A stretch of DNA of 64,000 bases from Clonostachys chloroleuca (Eukaryota; Ascomycota; Sordariomycetes; Hypocreales; Bionectriaceae), in contig JBANAY010000004.1 of the NCBI GenBank assembly GCA_037952775.1, positions 7,316,001 through 7,380,000 of the forward strand, in the 5' to 3' direction. The notes under the pieces were generated by a model. It made no database searches. It was not told where the DNA came from and saw only the letters and a list, made by a program, of their open reading frames with translations. The translations under genes were made by a program, and so were the position numbers. Every line of letters begins with the position of its first letter. Position 1 is the first letter of the stretch. Below, in pieces: positions 23,393 through 35,579 of the stretch.

Positions 23393-25691
23393 ATGCCGAG
23401 TTCGCCAGAGAGGGAATCTAATCTGAGCAGAAAAATCGACATAGAAGCCCAGGGAAACCAAGAGTTTGGCTCTAGGAAGAAAAGGCTCCATAATGACGAT
23501 TCACATCTGGAACCCGGGTATGTTACACCAGTGTCTTGAACATGCGCACATCTTCCGTTCTGCCTCAAATTGGTATAATGTACTGACTGGACAACCTGGC
23601 AGCCGCTGGTGGTTTCTATCCATGTTGTTTCCTATGATGGCTGGAACCCTCGGCCCAGTAGCTTCAGCGTTCAGCATTTGCGCCATGTCTCAACCGTGGC
23701 GGCAGCTGCTGGTACCAGGAGGGAATATCCAAACCGCTCCCACCGTCCCTAATCCATCGTGGTAGGTAGCTTTAAATGTGTCCTGGAAGACTTCAAAACT
23801 GATAAGATTCTAATACGTGGACATATAGGCTGAAAATTGTCAATGCTGTCCAGCTTGCTATCGCTGTCGTCTCCAACTTTGTCTTGTTCCTCAACATGGC
23901 AAGAAGGATCCGTTTTAGCATAGCACAGCCGATCACGATAGTTGGATGGTATGCGGCAAACAGAATTGCTATAGAGTATTGGGTTTGCTAACAGTATTCC
24001 ACAGGTACATTTCAGCTATTCTACGCATTGTAATGGGTGCCACTGCCGCTGGACCGCTCCTCGAAAGTCTCAACTTTCCAAAAAGTGAACTCCTCTGGTC
24101 TCAAGCATTTTGGTATGGCATTTGGGCAGCCTTTCTCTACTTCGTGGATGCTACACTTATGGCTCTTACCTTTTGGGGTGCTTTATCCGGTCACTACGAA
24201 AAGGAGTTCACACTGACGTATAATCAACGTACTTTGATGTTACAAACAGTCATTTTTCTTTTCTATCTCTTATGTGGTGCTCGTGTCTATTCTGCCGTGG
24301 AGGGCTGGGAATATCTAGATGCTGTTTACTGGGCAGACGTCACAATGTTCACAGCCGGCTTTGGTGACTATGCTCCAAACTCTACTCTCGGCAGAGCTCT
24401 CCTGATCCCTTATGTTATCTTCGGTATTATCAGTCTGGGGTTGGTAATAGACTCGATCAGAAAACTGTTCCTCGACCGCGGAACACGCCGCTTTGTCATA
24501 AGGACAGAGGAGAGGGCTCGGAGGAAGGTGATTGGCACTATGCTACGGAGACAAAACGATGAACTCTTTCAACCCGTCTCGGCCGATTCTCAGCCAACTG
24601 GAACGAAACCGGATCAAGCACTTGCATCCGAGTTTGAGCGACGCAAAACAGAATTTAATCTGATGCGCAAGATACAAAGGAAAGCATTTGCGCGGAGAAG
24701 ATGGATGGTGATGACCACATCTACGACTTTGTGGCTCGCCCTATGGCTGATAGGAGCCCTCGTTTTCATGGAGGCCGAGGCTCCGTATCAAGGTTGGACA
24801 TATTTTGATTCATTCTATTTTTCCTTTGTGTCCTGGACGACTATCGGATATGGTGACCTTACGCCGGTCTCCAATGCTGGAAAGTCATTCTTCGTGTTTT
24901 GGTCTTTGTTGGCCTTGCCCACTATCACGATGCTTATCTCGCATGCTGGCGATACAGTGGTCAAGATCATTCGATATGGCAGCCTTCGACTAGGGAACAT
25001 CACAATTCTTCCAGGTGATGAGAGTTTCGCGGGAAATTTGCAGCACATAATCAGCTTAAGCACATTCGGAAGGATCTTTCCAGACCATTTCGATTCTGCA
25101 TCGCCGGAACTTGCCTCATCCGAATCCTTTTCGAAGCAGAGACTAGATGACTTCATGTCCAAACACGAAGCTGAGCTTGGTGACACGGAAGCAGCCTCAT
25201 ATACGGTTAGACATCGAAAAGCCTCAAGGAGACACCACAAAAGACATGCGAATGCACCAACAGACCACCAGAAACATGCACGATTTCGCAATGCTCACGA
25301 CGAACTTCCTACGGGAACGAATTTCCACTTCCTTCTCATCTCGGAGATACAGGTCATTGCCAGTCATCTAAAAGAGTCCACACCTCATCGGTACACGTTT
25401 GAGGAATGGGCCTGGTATCTCAAGCTTTTGGGAGAAGACGAACGGGAACCGGGAACACACTGCAAGGCCACCTTGCCGACCAAGAAGCACGAGTCGGAAG
25501 ACCAAGGCTTGGATAAGCAGAAGTTGGTGTGGTCATGGGTTGGTGACCGAAATCCTCTATTGAGTCTTCAAATTGAGAGCGAGTGGATATTTGATAGGCT
25601 GACGGAGAGACTTAGGGAGTCTTTGCTGGCGGAGAGAAGAGGGCAACTGTTGAGCGGCGCTGGCGATGATCAGGTTGATGTATCTGGGTAA
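23393..25691 (+). CDS. tok1-like: TOK-type outward-rectifier potassium channel (8 TM, two pore loops)
   Basis: The exons are 23393-23761, 23829-23948 and 24005-25691. The protein has the fungal TOK layout: four N-terminal membrane helices, then two helix-pore-helix units. The selectivity filters are TAGFGDY in the first pore and TTIGYGD in the second. A basic linker separates them, and a long hydrophilic His/Arg-rich tail follows. The start is unsettled. The Met at 23393 opens a hydrophilic, channel-like N-terminus (MPSSPERES...) that ends in a stop near 23540, and the frame leading into the first helix differs by one base with no possible intron. Starting at Met 23493 keeps a single frame and gives 691 aa. 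I give the longer span because its N-terminus looks genuine. Confidence 0.88.
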
Positions 25692-25762
25692 ATAATCCTA
25701 AAATGTATTCAAAAGAAGAGTTTCAGCGAGACTACGGCCGCCACCAGGACATCCAAACCTAA

Positions 25763-27418
25763 CTACTTGGCCTGGCCATTCTCTCGGCTGGAAGCTGAAC
25801 CCTCAGGCTCCATCTCCTCGTTGATACCGAATTCCGTCTCCAGCTCGGTCCGGAGCTCCAAGCCCTCCTCGCCCGCTACAGCAAAGAAACTCAAAATACT
25901 TATACCTATTGTAAACTACTATACCGCTCGCAGGGCTCTCGTATAAATATAATTTACCTAGTCCCAGATATCTTTGGGGTATTTATCTTCGAGCACGTAG
26001 GCTTGGCTGGTAAATGAATATGCGACTCCACTACGAAGTAACTCCTGCAGATATATATCCGAGATACGGTGCAGATTTATATCAGCAACCGAGCTAAAGA
26101 TAATACCGGGGATGGTAATACCCCAGATGAGACTGAAGTTACGGATAAAACTGTAAGCGGCTGATGATAAGGTAATATCGGATTCAGGTAGGCCTGCTAT
26201 AATAGCAGGCAGTATAGTAGATATGGTTATACCTGTTCCAGCGGCCGCGATGAGCTGGAAGAAGGCCTATACTACCGTCCTAGCTCCAGAGTTAAGCAAG
26301 GTGGAGCCCGAAAGTAATAGTAGAAACTGCGAAGGCGGTAGTATAAACCGGACGGTACATACTAAACTTGCTCAGCAAGGCGCTGCCGAGAACTGCTGAG
26401 AAGAGCGCGCCTATTGTATAAGGCAGAAAGTATATCCCGGACTGTAAGACAGTCGTGTTAAGCACACTTTAAAAGTAGACGGGTATCAGATATATAGTAG
26501 CCTGGATAAGGATCGATAAGAGGAACATTAAGGCAAACGCTGTAGCTGAGGTCCGGTTCGTAAACAGGCGGGATAGCACGCTCGGGTATTTTATAAAGAA
26601 ATACTGATACAGGTAGAATGAAACCTATCCCAGGATTCCTAAGATCAGGGGTATAATGATACGCCAGGAGGACCATAGGTATTGTACTCCTCCTATAATT
26701 AAGCCGAATAAGATGGCGAAGAGGCTGGGGATTAGAAGTAAGGCTCACAAATAGTCTACCTGCCCTTTAATGGCCGTTGTCCAAGGTATATCGGTAGATC
26801 GTGATTATAGCTTCAGGAAGATAAGAAGTAAGGCCAGGGCAAGGCTGCAGATGGGCAGATTTATCCAGAAGATCTAATACCAGTCTGACTCGGCGAGAGT
26901 ACTACTGACAGGCGGGCTAAGAGCAGCTGCTACTCCAGCTGCGGAGAATATCAGTCCTAAGTATTTACCTCGCTTGGGAAGTAGTACTAAGTTACAGTAT
27001 ATAATATCGATAAGGATATAGATACCGCTAGCACCTATGCCCTGGATAGTGCGGCCGTGATCAATATGCTAATATTATAGGAACTGCTGCTGATACCACT
27101 CCCCATCGCGAAGACGAGAATAGAGAGTACGAGAGGGTACTATCGGCCGAAGATGTCGGCGATCTGACTGAAGAGTGGCTGGAGGATAGTAGAGCAAATA
27201 ATGAAGCAGTTGGCGATCCAGACAAACAGTGAACCGCCGTCTATGTCGGCGGTAATCTTGGGCAGCGCTGTGGCTATAATGGAGACATCTAGGGCCGAGA
27301 TAAATACTAGAATGTAGAGGGCAGCGAAGAAGCCCCAGAATCGAGCGCTGTGCTCCGCCTGAGGAGTCGTGGTCGCAGTTTCGTTGTCTGACAGCACGGC
27401 TGGAGTGTCTTCCGCCAT
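25763..27418 (-). pseudogene. RIP-degraded MFS drug/H+ antiporter (14-TM type)
   Basis: The ends are intact: the N-terminus MAEDTPAVLSDNE leads into F-I-S-A-L-D-V-S-I-I-A-T-A-L-P, the helix-1 motif of DHA2-type multidrug facilitators. The C-terminus is an acidic tail ending in a stop at 25763-25765, and the span equals 552 codons. Between them the frame is broken. F-G-R is followed by TAG where this family has Arg, a TAG at 26874-26876 stands where Trp is expected before I-F-W-I-N-L-P, and the frame shifts near the Q-G-I-G segment. The interior is rich in TA dinucleotides, and the inferred stops need only C-to-T or G-to-A changes. It is not expected to make a functional transporter. Confidence 0.85.
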
Positions 27419-27894
27419 GAGGAGGTTATTTGCCTATGTTTGGAGGAGGAAACAGGCTGAAGAGAAATGAATCAACGAGGAGCGGTATCGGAAACTCTCT
27501 AACTGGGCGTGGAATTTCGCTGGATTAAGGTGCAGATCTAGGCTTAAAAACAGGCTGCTGAGACAACATACGGTACCTTTTTTATACATGCCAACAACCA
27601 ATATGACAAAGGTAGCAGTTGCAACCAACCTGCGTGGAGCTAACCGAGTTAAGGCTGTTGGTTGCGAGTCTTGACAGTTTGCGACGCAGGGTGTATGGTG
27701 TATGTGCATGGTGATATCTTACTGCTTATGGTCATTCTATGTCGTGTTGGTCATGGTCAAAATCCGTGCCATAACAACATAGGGTACAGGCAGTGTCCTC
27801 CCTTGTTTTCTACAAACTATCATCCACTCTCATCCCCATCTCTCAATCTGCCACCCCATATCTTCCTCAATCGTTGACCATAATTTCGTTGACC
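27419..27894. other. Divergent promoter region with short direct repeat
   Basis: This gap lies between the MFS pseudogene and the FAD oxidase. A 13-bp direct repeat TCGTTGACCATAA occurs at 27871-27883 and 27886-27898, across the presumed start of the next gene. No other feature is seen. Confidence 0.5.
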
Positions 27895-29391
27895 ATAACT
27901 ACCTCTTCAGCTCTATCGGCTCTGCAGGCAGCCTTCCCAGCCGAGCAGATCGCTCTGCCGGGAAGTGAAAGGTTTGACGCCCGGATCAAGTCATACCTGT
28001 CTCTACTGCAGAGCGAGATCACTCCAAGCGCAATTTTCCTGCCCAAGAACAAGGAGGAGGTCGCATCTTTTCTCAAGATTCTCCAAGAGCATGGGGAGAC
28101 GTTTGCTATCCGCGGCGGTGGCCAGCAGCCTTTGCCCGGCTGCTCCAATGTCGAGGGCGGCATAACTCTTGACCTTGTCAACATTACCGGCGTTGACCTC
28201 AACGACAAGAATGATGTTGTGTCCATAGGTCCTGGTGAGCGTTGGGGCGCCGTCTATAAGAAGCTCCATGAGAAGGGACTCTCCGTTACGGGAGCCCGCT
28301 CGGGGAATAACGGCGTTGGGGGATTGGCCCTGTCTGGTGGCCTCTCCTTCTTCAGCTCCCGCAAAGGCCTTGTGTGCGACAATGTGGTCAACTACCAAGT
28401 TGTCTTGGCGTCTGGTCAAGTTGTTAATGCCAACGAAAAGGAGAATGCCGATCTCTTCAAAGCCCTCAGGGGTGGCGGCAATAACTTTGGCGTCGTCACC
28501 CGGTTCGACATGAGGACCTTTAAGCAGGGCCCCTTCTGGGGTGGCGCTGTATTCTACTTCCCAGACCAGTTTTCCGCCCAGATAGACGCTCTCGTTGATG
28601 ATTTGCGCAGGCCGGATGCGTCAGAGGAGGCTCACATCATGATCAGTCTATTCTTTGCTGCCCAAATGGGTCAAGTCCTGGGTCTGAACCAGGTTTATTA
28701 CACCCAAGAGGTCCAGACCCCGCCCGACATCCAGCCTTTTGTCGCCATGCAGCCTCAGATGGACCAGCTCAACTCTATGCGCATGGCCACTGTCAAGGCC
28801 GCGGCGGAGGAACATGCTGCTGTGGCTATGACTGGTGTACGGTATGTTGCTGTCCCATGGTTTTCATTGTTTGATACTCGATGCTGACAGCAGTCCAGGT
28901 GCGCTTATGTGAATACTACAGTTAAGGCAGATAGCGCCACCCTCAAAGCTGCAGCCAAGGTCTTCAGCGAAGCGCTTGAGAAGGTCAAGGGTTTCGAAGG
29001 TGTTGTGTTTTCATTCACACTCCAGCCATACGCGCTCTGGCTTCTCGAGAAGACGAGCCGGTTTGGGGGCAACATCATGAATCTCAACTCGAAGAACGGC
29101 CCTCTAATTTCGATCCTTATCTTGATGTTTTGGAAGAATGCCAGCGATGATGAGATAATTCTAACACAGAGCCGAGAGGTCCTTGCAGCTATCGACCAAG
29201 ATGCTGAAGCTCGAGGCACTATATTTCCCTATAAGTACTTGAACTACGCATTCAGCTTCCAGGACCCAATCAACTCATATGGAGAGGAGAACAAAAAGGT
29301 AATGCTTGAAGTCTCAAAAAAGTATGACCCGAATGGGCTTTTCCAGAAGGGAGCTGTTGGCGGGTTCAAGCTATCTGCTTCACAAGGATAA
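27895..29391 (+). CDS. FAD-linked oxidase (PCMH-type/berberine-bridge-like), start codon unclear
   Basis: The exons are 27895-28841 and 28899-29391 (480 codons). A vanillyl-alcohol-oxidase-type FAD domain is clear: P-S-A-I-F-L-P-K-N-K-E-E-V, then AIRGGGQQPLPG, then G-A-R-S-G-N-N-G-V-G-G-L-A-L-S-G-G-L-S-F-F, then L-F-K-A-L-R-G-G-G-N-N-F-G-V-V-T-R. A BBE-like C-terminal end (PNGLFQKG) follows. The usual covalent-flavin His of the R-G-G-G-H motif is Gln here, and the second-site Cys is absent, so non-covalent FAD is likely. The frame is open upstream to a stop at 27772 but has no ATG. An ATA in good context (ACCATA, 27895-27897) sits where a start would be expected. The gene may have an unseen 5' exon or a mutated start. 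Substrate unknown. Confidence 0.8.
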
Positions 29392-30332
29392 TTCTAGGTA
29401 GATCTGACAAAGCATGGCCACAAGCAAATACGTAAATCGATCCATGGTACTTTGTAATATGCTAAACTAAACCACTATCTGGACACGGTAAAATTGCGGT
29501 GCTGTTTGAGCTGAAGAGGGTTCCAAGATACCACCACCATGAAGCTGCATGGACCGGACAACTTCCACGAAACTACACCCGGTGTTCCCGGTGTTCCCGG
29601 TATGTAAGCTCTCCATTTGCCTGCCCCTTTTGAGATGTAGCCAAAAACACCCCCAGCTAAGTCAATTGATCTTCCCAATATCGTCGGATGGATCCTCTCG
29701 GGCCGAGAAGCTTCCTATCTCAAGAAGTGGGTTGCAGACTCTACCCCATGATCCGTGGCCCAACTTATTGCCGTTTCGAGCCGGCCGGTCATTGGTGGAG
29801 TTTGTCCGTCTACACGCCACGACCAACAAGGAAAGTGAATGCGAACCCGAATCGAGTGATGGGATTGTTTCCCCAGGTAGGTATTGATCAAATTGGTTGA
29901 TTCCATTACCCAACGAATACACCTCCCCGCATCCATTCTACCGGCTATTCGAGATACCTGGCCGTCGACGTCGAGGTGGGTCCCAAGATCCGGGGTCGCT
30001 TAATCTCCTTCTACTGCACACACATGACATATCAGAGCGGGTTGCAATTGGGCTTCGATAATCTAATCTCTAACGCGTTACTAACAGAGGCAAGAAGGTA
30101 TCATCCTTGACCGGAACATGGAGCCAAGCTCCAAGGGGAAAGATAGGAGGTCTTCCGTCTAGGAGTGGTGGAATGCGAGGATTTGATTGTCTAGAGTTGA
30201 GCAAACGTTTCAAGTATAAATGCTGTATACCCGGATCACGATTCTTTCCTCTTGGCAAAGGCATATAATAAGCAAAAACAATTTGTCATTCTTCTGTTGA
30301 CAATTGTCATATCTCTACATATCCTCCGCGCC
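29392..30332. other. Intergenic, nothing recognised
   Basis: This 0.94-kb gap lies upstream of the flavin amine oxidase. Several short open frames on both strands (for example 29688-29900) have no motif. A small tandem GGTGTTCCC duplication is seen near 29580-29600. Confidence 0.5.
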
Positions 30333-31990
30333 ATGCATTCATTTCTACTTCAAGCTGTTGCCGCATCTCTACTCCTTCCTCTAGGGGTTGAGTCGGTGGC
30401 CCTCCCCCGGCGAGATAACAGCACAGGCACCTGCCGGAAGACCAAAGTGGCGATCCTCGGGGCTGGAGTTGCTGGTATCACAGCTGCTCAGGCACTGACC
30501 AACGCCTCTGTCAGCGACTTTGTGATCGTTGACCGAAACGATTACATTGGAGGCCGTGTCACACACACCCAGTTCGGCAAGAAAGTCGATGGAACATCTT
30601 ACACCGTGGAGCTAGGTGCCAACTGGTTCCAAGGGTTGGGTGTTACCAATGGCCCCGAGAATCCTATCTGGACTATGGGAAAGAAGTATGGTATAAACAA
30701 TACCTACTCCAACTACAGCTCCATCCTCAGCTACGATGAGAAGGGTCCTTCTGACTACCTCGAGCTGATGGATAAATGGGACGAAGCTTATGCGGTGTGC
30801 CAGGCAGAATCAGGCAATATTCTCACAGAGAATCTCCAGGACGTTAGCGTTCGTACTGGGCTCTCTTTGGCTGGTTGGCGGCCACAGAAGGATATGCATG
30901 CTGAGGCTGTCGAGTGGTGGGGGTGGGACTTCAGCGCCGCCCAGCCTCCTGAGTCAAGCAGCCTCCTGTTCGGTGTGGCGGGCGAAAATGCCACGTTCAA
31001 TCATTTCAGTGACGAGAACAACTTCGTCTGGGATCAGCGCGGCCTCAATGCTATGGTCAATGGGGAAGCAAAAGAATTTCTCAAGGATGGGGACGACCGC
31101 CTCATGCTCAGCAAAAAGGTGACCACGATCAACTATTCTGAAGATTCCGTCCAGGTCCAACTGGACGACGGCAGCTGCATAGAGGCCGAGCACGCTATCT
31201 GCACGTTCTCTCTCGGCGTCCTCCAAAATGAGGTTATTACATTCGAGCCGGAGCTTCCTCAGTGGAAGATGGAGGCCATCCAGTCTTTCAGCATGAGCAC
31301 CTACACCAAGATCTTCATGCAATTCAACGAGACTTTCTGGGATGAGAACACACAATTCTTCCTCTATGCGGACCCCCACGAGCGAGGCAGGTATCCGTTG
31401 TTCCAGTCTCTGACCGGGCCAGGTTTCCATGAAGGCTCCAATATCATCTTTGTGACTGTCACTGCCGATCAAGCTTATGTTGTGGAGAACCAAACAGACG
31501 AGGAGACCAAGGCAGAGGTCATGGAGGTCTTGCGTTCCATGTTCCCAGGCGTGCAGATTCCCGAGCCTACAGCATTTTTCTACCCTAGGTGGAACACTGA
31601 AGAGTAAGTGCCTCTTTCCTCCTTCCCCCAGCAGCTCCGTGAGTTCTTCTGACTTTTGATCGATTTAATAGGTGGGCATACGGGTCCTACAGCAACTGGC
31701 CAGTTGGTGTCACACTTGAGAGGCACCAGAATCTACGAGCCAACGTAGACCGTGTGTGGTTTGCTGGCGAGGCGACCGCTTCCCTATTTTTTGGGTATTT
31801 ACAAGGAGCATGGTATGAGGGCCAGGAGGCTGGGCAGCGCGTAGCAAGCCTGCTCGGTGGGGACATCTACGGAGAGAATTCTGGGCCGATGAAGAATTAT
31901 GAAGTTCTCCACGGGACTACGTTTGAGGACGAGTATGAAGATGATAATGGGTGGGATCTAGACACCTTTGAGAACAATAATGCGGAATAA
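30333..31990 (+). CDS. Secreted flavin amine oxidase (polyamine oxidase-like)
   Basis: This FAD-dependent amine oxidase, probably of polyamines, would produce H2O2 and an aldehyde outside the cell. The exons are 30333-31603 and 31672-31990, exactly 530 codons (529 aa). The Met is followed by a clear signal peptide (MHSFLLQAVAASLLLPLG...). The dinucleotide-binding motif ILGAGVAG is followed by G-G-R-V and L-G-A-N-W-F-Q-G. The C-terminal FAD-contact motif V-W-F-A-G-E-A-T lies in the second exon, followed by GYLQGAWYEGQEAG. Several N-x-S/T sites fit secretion. The acidic tail is unusual but not disabling. It is convergent with an ACT-family permease, which suggests joint use of external amines. 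Confidence 0.92.
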
Positions 31991-32713
31991 GCATGCGGGG
32001 GTTAGATGTATTAGAAAGCATAACATACCAAAACTATTGTATCTCAGGATCATTGTTGGCAAATCTGAGCCTTAATCAGTCCTATAAATCTCAAAACCAT
32101 GGTTTGTAATCAGTTGCTCAAGAGAAGCTGTAATATGCCCGATCCATCTGTTGCTCATACATTTGGGCTTTAGTTATCAGTAACCTACAGATCACAGGCC
32201 GGAGACTCCGGCGGCTCCTTCAGGCATTCTTTACGGACAACATCCACTACTCGTCGAACTGATCCAGACGCTTCTACGGAATCAGTATCGTTACTCAACA
32301 CTAATTTATGACTCAAACCAAGGCCAATGAACGATCTCACGGCGTAAAGTATCAGACTCTGGACATGGCCCAAATTGTTGCCTAAACAGGAATGTGGACG
32401 GGACATAGACAAGCTACAGGGGTTATAGCGGCTCCGGTGCGCTGTAGATAGCGCCCAAGCCAATTTGCGGGGGCGGCTTAGCGGGAACTTAGCGCTGATG
32501 ATGCCTACACCCCCTTTGAAAATGAATTGACCTGGAGGACCATCCCATTGGTTCGCGATTACAGATCGCATAGACTTACCAGATGCAGCATCATAAACGA
32601 ACAACCGGCCTGTCACCATCTACTTGTTGGGAGAACTTGGCCAAAGGATGACTATCAAAAATTGGGTTTGTATTGAGATATCTACATAGTTTCTAAGTCT
32701 GTACGATATCGGC
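31991..32713. other. Convergent intergenic region
   Basis: This gap lies between the stop codons of the amine oxidase and the permease. A 144-codon minus-strand open frame (32185-32619) shows no domain and is not called. Confidence 0.5.
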
Positions 32714-34237
32714 TTACTCCTCGTCTAAGCCGGTGGTGATACGAGGGCCATGGTAATTCTTTCGGCCGTCCACAATCCACTGAACGAGAGAGATAATGAC
32801 GATCACGGCAAACGCCACAATACAGTAGTTCATCGTAGTCCCAGTCACGGGAAGCCCGGGAGGGAACAAAAATAAGACGGTGGTGATAATGGTGTACACT
32901 ACGCCGATGATGTTTGCCGCCCAGCCCAGCCAAGGCGGAAGCGAGAATGCCCTCTCGGGGAGCTTGGTCCTCAATGAAATGAGGTTCAGAGCAACGGGAA
33001 TACCATAACTCAAACCAAGCGCAACGACGGAAGCTGCCACGATGGCGTTGAAGGCGACCGTAGAACCTAAATAGATGCATCCGAACACGACAACGATGAA
33101 GCAGTTGAGATAGAGCGAGTTCAGGGGCACCTCCAGCCGCTTGTCGACCTTCCACCAGAGACGAGATGCGGGTAGACCTCCGTCTCTGGCGAAGGCGAAG
33201 CACATGCGGGAGGAGGTGGTCAGTACGGCCATGGCGGCGAAGACGATGCAAACTAGGGGAAACATGAGGAGGCACACGGCGCCGACTTTGTTGTTGATGG
33301 CGATGTGGAGGATCTCCAGAAGGGGGCCAGCCGGGGATGTAATAATATTGTCCGCATTCGCTGATCCACCAGATACAAACAATAAGACGATGAGAAAGAG
33401 GAATCCCGTGCTGATTCCGATGTATTGGCAGTAAATCATAATCTTGGGTCCTTCAACGGCAGCGTTGGGGATCTCCTCAATCATGTGGGCGACGGCATCG
33501 AAGCCAGTGAGGCCCAAGCCGCCCTGTAAGAGACCCAAAAGCCAAGCGACTCCATCGGGCCAGCCTGTAGTGTTGATAAAGGTAGCGAACACGAACTCGG
33601 CGGTGGCGTAGTCGGGCGCTGCACGGGCGAGGGCGGCAATGGAGATGATGAGAAACCCAGCCAGGCTCCATGCGAGCGCGAACCCGTTGATGCGGGGGAG
33701 GATGGAATGGAGGAAAGCATTGGTGGCGAAGGCGATGAAGGCGATGGCGAGGTATATAAGGAACTGATGCCACCGCTGGAATTCGTATGCCGGGTGCAAA
33801 AGAGAGATGATGTTGATGATCAGGGTGCTGGCCATGGAGCAGTTAGTCGCCACGAGGGCTACCCAACCCGAGACGTTGATCCAGCCAGTCACCCAGGAGA
33901 GGCCCGTCTTGAGTGACTCCGGGGCCACCATTGCCACCCAGTGATACTGACCGCCGGCCGTGGGATAAGCCGAGAGAAACTCCGCCAGACTGGCAGCGAG
34001 TGCAAGGTTGCATACACCCGCCGTCAGCAGACCCCAGACGACTGCAACGGGTCCGCCAGATGGCAGAGCTAGAGAGAGGGAGGTGGCAAGTGCAGACCAG
34101 GAGTTGAGAATGGCAAAGGCAAGGCCTAGCATGGTCCAACGACTGAATGTCCGCTTGAAGGATTCGGAATGGCCCATCTGGGCCAGCTGCATGCCATCGG
34201 CATCGATTCCTTTCTTCTCAAGCGTGCCTTGGTCCAT
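32714..34237 (-). CDS. APC permease, amino acid/choline transporter (ACT) family
   Basis: This intronless gene encodes a 507-residue, 12-helix permease of the GABA/choline/polyamine/KAPA-type ACT family (Uga4, Hnm1, Bio5 relatives). Seen in the sequence: the N-terminal FSRWTMLGLAFAILNSW segment entering helix 1, the helix-3 motif ASLAEFLSAYPTAGGQYHW, and the middle motif GFDAVAHMIEEIPNA, all characteristic. The cytoplasmic loop F-A-R-D-G-G-L-P is also present. The context supports two substrates: amines (secreted amine oxidase downstream) or biotin precursors (biotin synthase divergently transcribed upstream). Sequence alone does not decide between them. Confidence 0.93.
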   Translation of the reverse strand: MDQGTLEKKGIDADGMQLAQMGHSESFKRTFSRWTMLGLAFAILNSWSALATSLSLALPSGGPVAVVWGLLTAGVCNLALAASLAEFLSAYPTAGGQYHWVAMVAPESLKTGLSWVTGWINVSGWVALVATNCSMASTLIINIISLLHPAYEFQRWHQFLIYLAIAFIAFATNAFLHSILPRINGFALAWSLAGFLIISIAALARAAPDYATAEFVFATFINTTGWPDGVAWLLGLLQGGLGLTGFDAVAHMIEEIPNAAVEGPKIMIYCQYIGISTGFLFLIVLLFVSGGSANADNIITSPAGPLLEILHIAINNKVGAVCLLMFPLVCIVFAAMAVLTTSSRMCFAFARDGGLPASRLWWKVDKRLEVPLNSLYLNCFIVVVFGCIYLGSTVAFNAIVAASVVALGLSYGIPVALNLISLRTKLPERAFSLPPWLGWAANIIGVVYTIITTVLFLFPPGLPVTGTTMNYCIVAFAVIVIISLVQWIVDGRKNYHGPRITTGLDEE

Positions 34238-35579
34238 GATAAAGGAAGAAATTGAATGTGGATATGTTGGTATGAAGTATTAGAGCGGAGATCAGCGTCA
34301 ACTGCTCACTAAATAGTCGAGATAATGAAATATTAGAAAACAAGTGAGAGGAGAGCAAACACATTTATAATCCCAGTACGCACCCCTCGCCGACCATCAG
34401 CCTCTTCCCCGCATAGATTGTGGTTCGCCGAGCTTGAGCTTGTCTCTGGAACCACTATTAACGGCAGGTGGAAATGCGGAGCGCGTGTAAGGGCTTAGGG
34501 GGCTTGGGTGAGGGGGTGTAGAACCGGGTAACGGCAACAGGCTATGCATGTCCTTATCTGTTGAGTAATACTCTATGTTGTTAGTATACCCTGGTAGAGT
34601 CCACCCTGTGTAGATAGCACGATGGCTCCTGGGGGTGTAACAGTTTTTAAATCATAGGGAAGGCTATTCCGGGGACGCTGCGACCATCACGTTGAGCAGC
34701 AGATTGCCAAGACTCACCTCGTCTACTGCGTTCTCTGCATCTACAACACGTAAAATTGTCAAGTAAGCTAGCTCTCCCGAGAGCCCATGAATTGCATAGG
34801 AGACAGTGGCACACATTCACAACTGTTGCTCATAGTAGCAAGGACAACGGATTATGGTGCGAGGCATAGTACTGTTTTCGTAATGAGTCGCGACCAATTG
34901 GAGGTATTGAAAGTTGGGACAAGACTCATGATTACCGATGCCGATCCAAACCGATAGGTTGCCTCCGGTGTCGGTGGTCAGGGGTATTGTTTTAGCTCGG
35001 AGTGAAGGTGAGAAATTAAAAATAAACAATCTGCTATTCAATCAGGTGAGGATAAGATTGTTCATCATAAGTTTGAAGCAAAAAAGAGGGGAGGGGGTAA
35101 AAAAACTCTTGGAAGCGATAAAGTAGCGGTTAAGTTGGGCAGTCGTGCCAATGTGAGGCCATATTGCTGTATGTGCAAGATTTATAGTCTTAGCTTGTTC
35201 GTAGGACTCACACTTCTGATTATGAAATAATGAGTGGTTGAAAATTATTTCACTTCTTCAAATTAAAAAAAAAACCCATATACTAACTTGAAAATCAAAC
35301 TTTTCTCTCCTTGAATGATCTTTCTGGCGAACTGTGAAAGGTTTTGCTGCCAGCATAGGGTAGCTCAGACGATCAGCCAATGAAAATGTCTGGTCTGTTC
35401 AGGGGAAAGCTTGGAAAAGGGCGTCATATTACTGGTGGGCAACGGGGAAACACAGTATCCGGAAAACACACACTGTAGTTTACACTATGACCGGGGATGA
35501 GGAGCTTCTGGGGAAAAGAAGCTCTTGCGAGACATAAAACAACGGAAACACCAGAGACACGCCTCGGCATCCGGATCTG
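34238..35579. other. Divergent intergenic region
   Basis: This 1.3-kb region between the permease and biotin synthase holds both promoters. It is AT-rich with poly-A runs near 35080-35110 and 35265-35275. No gene or clear element is visible. Confidence 0.55.

Noticed and set aside
27793..27894. Upstream extension of the FAD oxidase from a GTG
   Set aside because: Nuclear genes rarely start at GTG, and the extra residues do not resemble a signal or family sequence.
32185..32619. 144-codon minus-strand frame
   Set aside because: No motif, no start context; intergenic between two convergent genes.
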